A stretch of 30,130 bases of DNA from Planctomycetota bacterium (GTDB lineage: Bacteria; Planctomycetota; Phycisphaerae; FEN-1346): NCBI GenBank assembly GCA_026386995.1, contig JAPLMO010000334.1, positions 1 to 30,130 of the forward strand. Reading direction: 5' to 3'. Positions 7,771-15,970 of this stretch are shown one piece after another. Within the stretch, counting starts at the first letter, position 1. Each line of letters begins with the position of its first letter. The notes below the pieces were generated by a model. It was not told where the DNA came from and made no database searches. It saw only the letters and a program-made list of their open reading frames with translations. The position numbers and the translations under genes were made by a program.

Positions 7771-8574
7771 TCATTTCTCCGGAAGCCGCAACTTCTGTCC
7801 GACGTGGAGGGTCGCGTTGGGCGATGAGAGGATGTCCTTGTTGGCCTCGTAGATCTTGCGGTACATCGAGGCGTCGCCGTAAACCCGCTTCGAGATTCCG
7901 ATGAGCGTGTCGTTCTTCTGGACGAGGTAAACCTTTCCGGCGGCCGCAGGCGCTGCCGCGGGGCCGGCGGACGGGGCCGGCAACTTCTCGGCCGCGGGGG
8001 GCTTGTCGGGCAAAACGATCTTCTCGCCCACCCGCAGGGCCTTTGCGTTGAGGCCCGGGTTGGCGGCCTCGATGATCTCGGCGCAGCGGGCGTCGCCGTA
8101 ATGTTTCATGGCGATGCCGTAGAGCGTATCGCCCTGCGCGATCGTGTAGGTGCCGCCGGCCGCAGACGGGTCGCGCAATTTCCACGAGCCGGTGACCACT
8201 TCGCCGGCGACGCCGCTCGGCCTCAGGGTCGGACCGGTCGGCCCAGGCGGATCGGCGCCGGCGACGGGCGTCTCAGACCGCCGCGCCAGCGCGGTGCCTT
8301 CGTGCTCGCTGGAAGAATGGACACCGGGGGTGCGGCGGCCGCGGTTGTCCGTCGCCGCGGCATTGTCGCCGCCCGGACCCGACAGCCGGTCGCGCCATCG
8401 CTGATACGCCGCCAGCGGATCGTTGTAAACGGGCGGATCGGCCGGCTTGACGGTCGGCGTCTTGGAGGCGACCGTGTCGGTCTTGCCGCTCCAACGGTGG
8501 CTGACGAACCAGACAACGCCCACGGCCAGGGCGACAACAGCCAGGACAAGCAGCACTTTCGTTACAGGACGCAT
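7771..8574 (-). CDS. Membrane-anchored protein with two LysM domains
   Basis: A 267-residue protein. The ATG at 8574 follows GCGAGGAGAGGCC, a strong ribosome site, and the open frame upstream lacks support. A single N-terminal membrane segment (about 5-26) is followed by a disordered Pro/Gly-rich linker. Two LysM domains come next: one at about 143-191 (GTYTIAQGDTLYGIAMKHYG) and one at about 213-267 (YLVQKNDTLIGISKRVYG), ending in KLRLPEK. LysM domains bind N-acetylglucosamine-containing glycans such as peptidoglycan, so the protein probably tethers the inner membrane to the wall or positions a partner there. It lies 79 bases downstream of secDF on the same strand. Confidence 0.88.
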   Translation of the reverse strand: MRPVTKVLLVLAVVALAVGVVWFVSHRWSGKTDTVASKTPTVKPADPPVYNDPLAAYQRWRDRLSGPGGDNAAATDNRGRRTPGVHSSSEHEGTALARRSETPVAGADPPGPTGPTLRPSGVAGEVVTGSWKLRDPSAAGGTYTIAQGDTLYGIAMKHYGDARCAEIIEAANPGLNAKALRVGEKIVLPDKPPAAEKLPAPSAGPAAAPAAAGKVYLVQKNDTLIGISKRVYGDASMYRKIYEANKDILSSPNATLHVGQKLRLPEK

Positions 8575-8653
8575 GGCCTCTCCTCGCGGCTGAACAGGAA
8601 CGGTATCTACACCTTCTCCCCGTCCCCTTATCGGAAGCCGCCTATGGCGAGGA

Positions 8654-11600
8654 TTAGTTTTTCTGCTCGGTTCTTCGCCACACCGTCCGGGCCATGGCAT
8701 AGGTGGCCGGGCACGTGGACAGCGCCAGAACGGCCGCCGGGCCGGCCCACGCAGGCATACCGGAGCCCTGCCCAAGGACGGCCATGCCGCCGAGGACGAC
8801 CGCGGCCGGCGCCGCCGCCAGGCTGATGCCGGCCACAGCCTTGGCCGCCATCGGGGCCTTCACGAACAAGCCCCACGGGCGCCCATACGACAGGTTGTGG
8901 CAGGCGTCCCACACCAGGTACGTCCAAGCCAACTGGAGGACAGCCCAGATCCAACCCGCCGGCGAGGCGAAGAAGCCGCCCTCCCACGGCGGACTCCAGA
9001 CCAAGGCGTAATAGGCCAGCAGGGCCACGCTGATGACCGGATACGACCACGCGTACACCTTCCGCAGGTAGTCGCCCATGACAAGGATCGGGCTGGCGAT
9101 GGCCACCGACGAGTAGCAGCCGACGAACGTGCCGATGAGCATCACGAAGGCCAGGCCGTGGATCGACGAGGTCTTGCCCCCGAAGAAGTACAGCGCCACG
9201 ACCGCGACGAAGACGGTCGAACTCGTCAGCACCGTCCGCGACAGCGTCTGGTTGATCGAGTTATTGATGATCGTCGTGGAGAGGTCGCCGTACTTGCCGC
9301 GGTTCTCGCGGATACGGTCGAAGACGACGATCGTGTCGTTAACGGAGTAGCCGACCAGCGTAAGGAAGGCGCCGATGAGCGGCAGGTTGACCTTCATGTC
9401 GGTCAGCATGAGCGGCCCCGCCAGCCACGGGATGAACTGAGCGACATAGACGGCCACCGAGACGGCGCCGAGGGCGATCAGAACGTCGTGGACCGTGGCC
9501 ACGACCGCCGCGATGCCGCTGGAGAACTTGGCGAACCGGAACCAGATGTAAATCGCCATCAAACTCAGGGACAGAAGGATGGCAATGACGGCCTTGTTCC
9601 AGGCCTCGCGGGCCATCGTGGGCTCGAAACTCGTGACCGACGCGAACGTCTCCTGCTTCGCCAGCGCCAGGCGGACGACATCGCCCCAGAACTGCGGGCT
9701 TGGCGTCTCGATGTGCCTGCCGGCATAATCGTCGCGGACCCAGAGTTCAACCGACTTGAACTCGCCCGGCGTATCAGCGGGGGCCTTGCCCTCGACCTTC
9801 GCAACGGCGCCGGCCAGTTCCGGGAACCTGTCCCGCAGGAGCGTGTCGACGCGTCGCTGGACCTCGCCGAGGCTGAGCGGCGGCGTGAGGTCAACCGTCA
9901 GAAGGATTTTGCCGAGGTACTGCCGCATTTCGCGCGGGATGTACCGGACTTCGGCCGGGGCGGCCGAAGCCGCCGCCGGGGCAGGCGCCGCGGGCGCAGC
10001 CGGAGTCGCCGCCGGTGCAGCCGCCGCGGGCGTTGGCTTGGCCGGCAGGGCCTTCAGGAGCCGCTCGCGGATCATCTCTTCGGTAATCTCGGTCGGCGTA
10101 ACCTGGACCGTTTCGGTGCTGCCCTCGGGGCGCATCGACTCAAACGCCTTGGCGATGGCGGCCTTGACGTTCTCCTCGCCGTTGACCTTGCCGCCCGTGG
10201 CGGGAACGCTGATGAGGAAGCGGCTGAGTTTGGATTCGCCGACGGTCTCGACCGCGTACTCGAGTTCCTGGACGGTTACCCCGGAGCCGAGGACCTCATC
10301 CGTCTTTTCGCGGACGATTTTGATGGGCACTGACGCCTCTCCCGCCTTAGGTTTCAGCGCCAGTTCGACCTGCGTGCCGCCGACGAACTCGATGTCGTAC
10401 TTCTCGTCTCCGCGAGAGAGAAAGGCGACGATGCCCGCCACGGACAGGATCGCGGTCGAGACGAAGGCGAAGCGGGCGAACTTCATCCAGTCGAAGTTGG
10501 GCTTCTCGAACAGGTGGAACATCCGCAGTTCCTTGATCCAGCCCATCTTGATGCCGGTCTCAAAGATCATTCGCGTCACGACGACGGCCGTGAACATCGA
10601 GATGCCCAAGCCGATGATCATCACGATGGCGAAGCCCTTGACTTCCTCGGTCGCCAGGCCGGGCACCAGCAGGATGAACGCGGGGATGACCGTGGTGAGG
10701 TTGGAGTCGAAGATCGTGGTGAACGCCCGTTGGTAGGCTTTCTTGAGGGCAAAGCCGAGGCTGCCCTCCTTGCCCTTCTCTTCGCGCAGGCGCTCGTAAA
10801 TGAGGACGTTCGCATCCACCGCCATCGCCAGCGACAGGATCAGGCCCGCGATGCCGGGCAGGGTCCACGTTTGCCGGATCCAGAACATGATACAAACGGT
10901 CATCACCAGGTTCAAGATCATCGCGAAGTCGGCCACAAGGCCCGAGAACAGGTAGTAACCGGCCATGAACAGGAACACCAGGCCGAACCCGATGATGCTG
11001 GCCACCATGCCGTTGTGGATATTGTCTTCGCCGAGTTCCGGCCCGACCGTGCGCTCGGTGACAGGGTCGCCGAGGCTGGCCGCCAATTGGCCGGAGTTCA
11101 GGACCGTGACGACCTCTTCCAGTTCCTGCGGCTTCTCATAGCCCTCGATGATGCCGCCGCTCGAAAGCGTGGCCTTCAGCGACGGGGCCGACTGGACCAC
11201 GCCGTCCAGGATGATGCCCATCTGGCGCTCGCGCATCTCGGGGCTGGTGAGTTTGGCGAAACGCTGGTGGGCATGCGAACGCATCTGGAACGACACGACC
11301 TGCCGGCCCTCCGCCGTCGAGGCGAACGCACGGGACATGTCGCGGCCGGTCACGTCCTGGCCATCGGCCACGTTCACCAGGGCCTCGACGGTCCGCGTTT
11401 GCGGGTCGACGACGTAGACCCAGTTCCACCGCTCAAGGAGGTTGCCGCTCGGCGACTTGTACCACTCCCAGCCGCGCTTCACAGGGTACCAGCGGAACCG
11501 CGGGTCGTCGGGTGGCTTGCCTTCCTGCTTGAGTTTGACGAGGCGGTCGAAGTTGGCCTTCTCGCGGTCCTTGACCTTATCGGCCACGATACGGAACTCC

Positions 11601-12313
11601 AGGAACCCGGCCTGCTTGACGAGGCGCTTGACTCTCGTCACGTCCTGCTGGGCCGAGAGGGAACTCCTGACGAGGTTCTGCCAGTCGCCCATGCGCTTGG
11701 TTTCGCTCGGGGGCAAGGTCAGCAGCACCTCGACCTCGTTCCACAGGTCGCCCGCGGACTCGGTGCCGACGACGGCGATGGCCGAGGCCATATCCGGCAT
11801 CCGCTCGCGGGCCTCCTGCACGAGGCGCGTCTGGATGTCCTCCAGGTACATCGCCGGGCTCATGCGGACCACGAGGCGCGTCCCGCCCAGGTACGCGTCC
11901 ATCTTCTCCTTGATGAGGTCCGAGATCGCCTGGTTCTGCTGCCTCAGGGCCTGCTGGACGGCCGCCTGGAGGATCTCGCGGGTCGGGGCCGCGGGCGTAG
12001 CGGTCACCTTGGAACGACCCGGCAGGATGATCTCGAGCCGGTGCTTGCCGACCGCCCGCACGGTGTAGCCGCGCGTGCCCTGCGGGTCGATACGCTGGAG
12101 GATGACGGTCTTGGCGGCGGAGGCGTCGGGGGGCGTGCCGCCCGCTTCGGCGGAGTGCAACTCATAGATCAGGCTCGTTCCGCCCTGAAGGTCGATGCCC
12201 AGTCTGAAAAGGTCCCCGATGCTCGCCTGCGGGTCCGTGGCCATGTGCCAGGCCGGAAAGACCAGGACCACGGCGATGAAAATGAACGCTGCCCAGTAAA
12301 CCCATCGGCTCAT
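8654..12313 (-). CDS. secDF: Protein translocase subunit SecDF (fused SecD-SecF)
   Basis: A 1219-residue fusion of the two RND-like proteins that use the proton gradient to pull secreted proteins across the membrane. The SecD half has an N-terminal membrane helix, D41-LQGG (IDLQGGTSL), a large periplasmic domain and a membrane bundle at about 430-600 containing AMAVDANVLIYERLREE. The SecF half starts near 600 and carries IEFVGGTQVEL, a periplasmic domain enlarged by an Ala/Pro linker (about 755-785), and a bundle with GYSVNDTIVVFDRIREN. After the normal SecF end (IASPILV) about 140 more residues follow (about 1080-1219) with several hydrophobic segments. The ATG at 12313 has GAGG upstream. 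YajC precedes it. Confidence 0.95.
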   Translation of the reverse strand: MSRWVYWAAFIFIAVVLVFPAWHMATDPQASIGDLFRLGIDLQGGTSLIYELHSAEAGGTPPDASAAKTVILQRIDPQGTRGYTVRAVGKHRLEIILPGRSKVTATPAAPTREILQAAVQQALRQQNQAISDLIKEKMDAYLGGTRLVVRMSPAMYLEDIQTRLVQEARERMPDMASAIAVVGTESAGDLWNEVEVLLTLPPSETKRMGDWQNLVRSSLSAQQDVTRVKRLVKQAGFLEFRIVADKVKDREKANFDRLVKLKQEGKPPDDPRFRWYPVKRGWEWYKSPSGNLLERWNWVYVVDPQTRTVEALVNVADGQDVTGRDMSRAFASTAEGRQVVSFQMRSHAHQRFAKLTSPEMRERQMGIILDGVVQSAPSLKATLSSGGIIEGYEKPQELEEVVTVLNSGQLAASLGDPVTERTVGPELGEDNIHNGMVASIIGFGLVFLFMAGYYLFSGLVADFAMILNLVMTVCIMFWIRQTWTLPGIAGLILSLAMAVDANVLIYERLREEKGKEGSLGFALKKAYQRAFTTIFDSNLTTVIPAFILLVPGLATEEVKGFAIVMIIGLGISMFTAVVVTRMIFETGIKMGWIKELRMFHLFEKPNFDWMKFARFAFVSTAILSVAGIVAFLSRGDEKYDIEFVGGTQVELALKPKAGEASVPIKIVREKTDEVLGSGVTVQELEYAVETVGESKLSRFLISVPATGGKVNGEENVKAAIAKAFESMRPEGSTETVQVTPTEITEEMIRERLLKALPAKPTPAAAAPAATPAAPAAPAPAAASAAPAEVRYIPREMRQYLGKILLTVDLTPPLSLGEVQRRVDTLLRDRFPELAGAVAKVEGKAPADTPGEFKSVELWVRDDYAGRHIETPSPQFWGDVVRLALAKQETFASVTSFEPTMAREAWNKAVIAILLSLSLMAIYIWFRFAKFSSGIAAVVATVHDVLIALGAVSVAVYVAQFIPWLAGPLMLTDMKVNLPLIGAFLTLVGYSVNDTIVVFDRIRENRGKYGDLSTTIINNSINQTLSRTVLTSSTVFVAVVALYFFGGKTSSIHGLAFVMLIGTFVGCYSSVAIASPILVMGDYLRKVYAWSYPVISVALLAYYALVWSPPWEGGFFASPAGWIWAVLQLAWTYLVWDACHNLSYGRPWGLFVKAPMAAKAVAGISLAAAPAAVVLGGMAVLGQGSGMPAWAGPAAVLALSTCPATYAMARTVWRRTEQKN

Positions 12314-12418
12314 TTCTGCCTCGTTTCCATCTTGTTCATCAGTGCCTTACCGCCTCGGCCGGTGCGTCGCGGCGCCACGGCCCGCCGGACCGAACGGCTC
12401 CTCGCGCACAGGGTCCGG

Positions 12419-12829
12419 TTACTTGTTCTCCTCCGGCCTCTCGCTGAGTTTTCTATCCCCCGCCTCTTCCTCTTCGGTGACGACCTTGCTGATGGCCTCG
12501 CGGCCGAAGCGGATGCGGATGTCGTTCTTCTCGTCCACCTTCAGGACGACGTCGGTATCGGTCACCGAGGCGACGACGCCGTGCATGCCGCCTATCGTCA
12601 TTACGTGGTCGCTTTTCGTAAGGTTTTTCAGCATCTCCTCGCGTTGATTTTTCCGCTGGCGCTCCTTTTTCTGCTGCGGGCGGATCAGGAGCACATAGAA
12701 GACCACGAACAAGAGGCCCAGCAGGATAAACATCGAGTAGTCGCTGGGCTTCACCCCCCCTTCGGCCCCCGGCGCAGCCGGCGCAGCCGGCGTCCCGGCC
12801 TCTTCGGCTATAAGCGTATAGGTTTCCAC
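12419..12829 (-). CDS. yajC: Preprotein translocase subunit YajC
   Basis: A 136-residue protein with one membrane helix (about 32-50, MFILLGLLFVVFYVLLIRP) followed by the family signature QQKKERQRKNQREEMLKNL and the conserved MTIGGMHGVVASV segment. YajC associates with SecDF in the inner membrane. Translation starts at GTG 12829, with AAAGGG about 9 bases upstream. The N-terminus carries an extra Ala/Pro/Gly-rich stretch of about 30 residues. It sits between tgt and secDF, the classical order. Confidence 0.95.
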   Translation of the reverse strand: METYTLIAEEAGTPAAPAAPGAEGGVKPSDYSMFILLGLLFVVFYVLLIRPQQKKERQRKNQREEMLKNLTKSDHVMTIGGMHGVVASVTDTDVVLKVDEKNDIRIRFGREAISKVVTEEEEAGDRKLSERPEENK

Positions 12830-12924
12830 AGTAGAAGCCCTTTCTTTACGGGTTCATGGATGCGACCCAGTTGCCCCGGCGACAGTACCCTGCGCGCCCC
12901 CGAGGCGACGAAAGATGCATCCTT

Positions 12925-14043
12925 TTATCCGTTTCCGTAGTATCTGTCAAGTAAGCCTTGGGCCTCGGCCTCGAAACGGCCCGCCAGTATGGCCTGCCGC
13001 AGGCGCCCGAAGAACCGTGTAAAGAACCGTATGTTGTGTGTGCTGACCAGGATAGGCCCCAACATCTCGTCGGCCGCAAACAGGTGGCGGAGCACCCCGC
13101 GACTGAACTGCCGGCAGGCCGGGCAGTCGCAATCTTCCTCGATCGGCCGCCGGTCGGTCTTGTGCACCTCGTTGCGGAGGCGGATCTGGCCGTCGAACGT
13201 AAACGCGCAGGCGTTGCGGCCGTTCCGCGTCGGCAGGACGCAGTCGAACATGTCGGCCCCCGCCCCGACCGCCGCCACAACGTCGCGCGGCTCGCCCACG
13301 CCCATGAGGTATCGCGGCCGGTCGGCCGGCAAGAGCGGGGCCGTCCAGCCGACGACCGTCTTGAGGTGCTCGTGCCCTTCCCCGACGCTCACGCCACCGA
13401 TGGCGTAGCCCGAGAAGTTCATCGCCACAAGTTCCGCGGCGCAGCGTTCCCGCAGGTCCCGCTCGACGCCGCCCTGGACGATCGGCCACAGGGCCTGGTC
13501 CTCGCGTTTGTGCGCGGCAAGCGACCGCACGGCCCACGCAAGCGTCAGCCGCACGGCCTCCTCAGCCTCGGCCCGCGGGCACGGGTACGGCGGGCAGACG
13601 TCGAGGGCCATGATGATGTCGGCCCCCAACTCATTCTGGACCGCCACGGCCGACTCCGGCGTCAGCATCATCTCGGCCCCATCGATGTGATTGCGGAAGA
13701 GGACGCCCTCGTCGGTCACGCGCCGCAGGGCCGCAAGGCTGAAGACCTGGAACCCCCCGCTATCGGTCAGGATCGGACCGTTCCAGCCCATGACGGTGTG
13801 CAGGCCGCCCAGTTGACGGATGACGTCGGCCCCCGGCCTCAGTGCCAGGTGGTAGGTGTTCGCCAGAACGATCTGGGCGCCCGCTTCGTGCAACGCCTCC
13901 GGCAGGATGCCCTTGACGGTCGCCTTCGTCCCGACCGGAATGAACGCGGGCGTCTCTACCGTGCCGTGCGGCGTAGTAAGCACGCCGGCGCGGGGGCCGA
14001 TGGCTTGGCCGACGATTTGTTGCCATATGAAGGGTTCGGGCAA
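12925..14043 (-). CDS. tgt: tRNA-guanine transglycosylase (queuine tRNA-ribosyltransferase)
   Basis: Exchanges guanine-34 of GUN-anticodon tRNAs for preQ1, the committed step of queuosine insertion. Visible motifs are PVGTKATVKG, ANTYHLALRPG, TDSGGFQVFSL (base binding), the nucleophile region MFDCVLPTRNGRNA, and the zinc site C-x-C-x2-C plus a histidine (CDCPACRQFSRGVLRHLF). The length is about 372 residues, as usual. I chose TTG at 14043, which has GAGG 8 bases upstream. An in-frame ATG at 14073 would add ten residues encoded by a dispersed palindrome and overlap the upstream gene. The neighbours are yajC-secDF downstream and a second queuosine gene, queH, two genes upstream. Confidence 0.93.
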   Translation of the reverse strand: MPEPFIWQQIVGQAIGPRAGVLTTPHGTVETPAFIPVGTKATVKGILPEALHEAGAQIVLANTYHLALRPGADVIRQLGGLHTVMGWNGPILTDSGGFQVFSLAALRRVTDEGVLFRNHIDGAEMMLTPESAVAVQNELGADIIMALDVCPPYPCPRAEAEEAVRLTLAWAVRSLAAHKREDQALWPIVQGGVERDLRERCAAELVAMNFSGYAIGGVSVGEGHEHLKTVVGWTAPLLPADRPRYLMGVGEPRDVVAAVGAGADMFDCVLPTRNGRNACAFTFDGQIRLRNEVHKTDRRPIEEDCDCPACRQFSRGVLRHLFAADEMLGPILVSTHNIRFFTRFFGRLRQAILAGRFEAEAQGLLDRYYGNG

Positions 14044-14053
14044 TGCGCAATCC

Positions 14054-15313
14054 TCAAAGCAACACGCGCCCATCAAGATGGGCGGCTAACCAAACAACTA
14101 GTCCGTACTGGCAAAGGCCGACGCCGTGGCCCCATCCCCGCCCGTTGACAAGTGCGATGCTGCTGCCGCGGTCCTCGATGTCGAACCACGTGCTCAGGAT
14201 GCGGCCTGGCCCCAGGATGCCGCGCCAGTAGTTGGAATCGACGATCACCGACGCGCCGGCCTCGTCCACGACCCGGATGGTGGCCGCGCGGCCGCCCTCG
14301 CCGAAGGTGCTCGCAACCTCGACGCGCGCGATGGCCTTCAGGCGGACGAGGGCCGTGTACCCGGTCTTCTTCAGCGCCTCGCCGATCTCCCGCTTCGTCA
14401 GGACCACTTCGGCCCAATGATACTTGGGCGAGTTGCGGCAGTAATAGCACACGACGCCCGCCAAGGGCGGCGGCGTCGTGCCGCCGAAAACGCCCCCCGA
14501 CGGGACCGTGGCCCCGCCGCACGTCGAGTGAAACCACGCGGTCAGCACCTCGGACTTGCCCCACCCGGCATCGTAACTGGCGACGACCCCCTGTGTGGCC
14601 GCAAGGGCCCGCCAGACGGACTCCGCCTCTATGCCGCAACCCCCGTAGACTTGGCTCAGCGTGGAATCATAGACGTCGAAGTCGGTTTTGACGCGCGTGT
14701 TGCGCTCGGCCAGGGCGTAGGAGCGGGCGGCCACGGCCTGGGCCTTCAGGGCCTCGATGTTCCAACTGCTTGGCATTTCACCGCCGACGACGCCCGCCAG
14801 GTAATGCTCCATCGGCAGGATGTTGATGACGCGAAGCGTACCGGTCGTGGTCGGAAAAAACCGCAGGTATCCGCGGTAATACCGCTCGCGTTCTTTTCCG
14901 CCGACAGTCTGGCGGACCCAGATGGCGCCGTCGGTCTCAGCATAGAGTTCAATGCCGCCCCGCATCGGCGGCTGCCCGGCAAAGACGATGCCGCCCGAGT
15001 TGCAGGCGACTTCGGTCCACTCCATTTTCTCGCCGGCGGCCAACTGGCCGGCCGGCCCGATCACCCGCCAGGGGGCCATGACGGCCACCCAGACCGTGGG
15101 CGTCTCATCGCCAAGGCGGGCCCGCACGATGGGCTGGTCCTTGACGCCGACGGAAGGCGCCGGCATCGGCCGCGGCCGCGGCTTCTCGCACGAGCACCCG
15201 CTGAGCAAAATCACACCGAGGCCGGCCAAAAGCGCCAGCCGCGTTAGCCAACGACGTACACTCACCTTCGGTTCGCGGCGAAACGCATAATGCCGACCGG
15301 CTTCATTATTCAT
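14054..15313 (-). CDS. SpoIID/LytB-domain lipoprotein, C-terminally shortened
   Basis: A 419-residue lipoprotein with lipobox LLSGC (Cys40) after a basic start. The SpoIID domain shows INILPMEHYLAGVVGGEMP, ALKAQAVAARSYAL, DSTLSQVYGG, WFHSTCGG and finally GRGWGHGVGLCQYG. SpoIID-type proteins are lytic transglycosylases acting on denuded glycan strands; LytB relatives modulate amidases. Family members usually continue past CQYG with a helix (often GAxGMA...YxxIL..YYPG). Here the frame enters a dispersed palindrome after only a few codons and stops. The start at 15313 (ATG) overlaps the queH stop by 8 bases. Activity may be reduced if the lost helix matters. Confidence 0.85.
   Translation of the reverse strand: MNNEAGRHYAFRREPKVSVRRWLTRLALLAGLGVILLSGCSCEKPRPRPMPAPSVGVKDQPIVRARLGDETPTVWVAVMAPWRVIGPAGQLAAGEKMEWTEVACNSGGIVFAGQPPMRGGIELYAETDGAIWVRQTVGGKERERYYRGYLRFFPTTTGTLRVINILPMEHYLAGVVGGEMPSSWNIEALKAQAVAARSYALAERNTRVKTDFDVYDSTLSQVYGGCGIEAESVWRALAATQGVVASYDAGWGKSEVLTAWFHSTCGGATVPSGGVFGGTTPPPLAGVVCYYCRNSPKYHWAEVVLTKREIGEALKKTGYTALVRLKAIARVEVASTFGEGGRAATIRVVDEAGASVIVDSNYWRGILGPGRILSTWFDIEDRGSSIALVNGRGWGHGVGLCQYGLVVWLAAHLDGRVLL
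14061..14092. repeat. Dispersed 32-bp palindrome, copy A
   Basis: Inverse of the copy at 29105-29136, with which it shares all 32 bases. The core is CGCCCATC-TT-GATGGGCG when read on the minus strand. It forms the last codons of the SpoIID-like gene and contains an ATG in the tgt frame. Confidence 0.85.
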
Positions 15314-15875
15314 GTGTGCCCCTGTCACCGGCCGCACCGCGATGGACGTGCAACCGCGTCGGCGCGAAACGCTCTTCTTCGCTGAAGATACAGCCGCAGT
15401 ATTGCTGACGGTACAGACTTCTCCGCTTGGCCTCTTCGTGGGCGCCGGCGGCCAGCGGCCGGAAGTCCTCGTAATGGAACCGCAGGCCCTTCTCGGCGGC
15501 GGCCTCCTGGCCGATGCGGCGGATGGCCTCGTGGTCCTGATGCACGGACGAAAGCAGCGTCGTCGTGATCGCTTCAACCCTCTTCTCGGCGGCCAGACGG
15601 GCCGTCTCCGACAGGCGCATCCGCCAGCACGCCAGGCACCGCGCGGGGCGGTCCCAAGGCGCGGTTTGCGCGAGGAACGGCTTCAGGCCGTACCGATCGT
15701 CGGCAATCAGTTCCAGGCGCTCGCGCTCGGCCAGGACCTGGACGGCCGTCAGCCGGCTGCGTAACTCGACCAGCGGATGGATGTTCGGATTATGGAAATG
15801 CAGGGCCACGCGGCCGGCGTGCCGCAACGGCTCCAACACAGCGAGCGTGCAGGCGGCACAACAGACGTGAACCAG
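15306..15875 (-). CDS. queH: Epoxyqueuosine reductase QueH, start codon disrupted or CTG
   Basis: QueH reduces epoxyqueuosine to queuosine in tRNA, using an iron-sulfur centre and cysteines. All family cysteine motifs are present: HVCCAAC at the N-terminus, CLACWRMRL in the middle and YCGCIFSE near the end, together with FHNPNIHP and TTTLLSS. However, no ATG, GTG or TTG lies upstream of HVCCAAC before an in-frame TGA at 15888-15890. The only near-start is CTG at 15875, giving 189 residues, a normal length, but without a visible ribosome site. The first conventional start is GTG at 15839, which would remove the HVCCAAC cysteines. A 7-base repeat tract abuts this end. Either CTG is used or the gene has lost its start. 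Confidence 0.8.
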   Translation of the reverse strand: MVHVCCAACTLAVLEPLRHAGRVALHFHNPNIHPLVELRSRLTAVQVLAERERLELIADDRYGLKPFLAQTAPWDRPARCLACWRMRLSETARLAAEKRVEAITTTLLSSVHQDHEAIRRIGQEAAAEKGLRFHYEDFRPLAAGAHEEAKRRSLYRQQYCGCIFSEEERFAPTRLHVHRGAAGDRGTHE

Positions 15876-15885
15876 AACAGACCAG

Positions 15886-15965
15886 TTTCAAGTTCCAGGT
15901 TTCAAGTTACAAGTTTCAAGTCACAGATTCCAGGTTCCAGGAACTTGAAACTTGGAACTTGAAAC
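15886..15965. repeat. Heptameric tandem repeat with inverted half
   Basis: Eight 7-base units run from 15886 to 15941 (variants of TTTCAAG and TTCCAGG). From 15942 to 15965 the same units are inverted (AACTTGAAACTTGGAACTTG onward), so the tract can fold into a long imperfect hairpin. It is AT-richer than its surroundings. It fills nearly the whole gap between the TPR/alpha-CTD gene and queH. Confidence 0.85.
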
Positions 15966-15970
15966 TTTTT

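Noticed and set aside
10514..12940. 808-codon plus-strand open frame, and another at 8897-10333
   Set aside because: Both lie opposite secDF and yajC, whose motifs are unmistakable; the antisense products are composition artefacts.
15886..15965. CRISPR array
   Set aside because: The units are 7 bases long, contiguous and without spacers; no cas genes are nearby.
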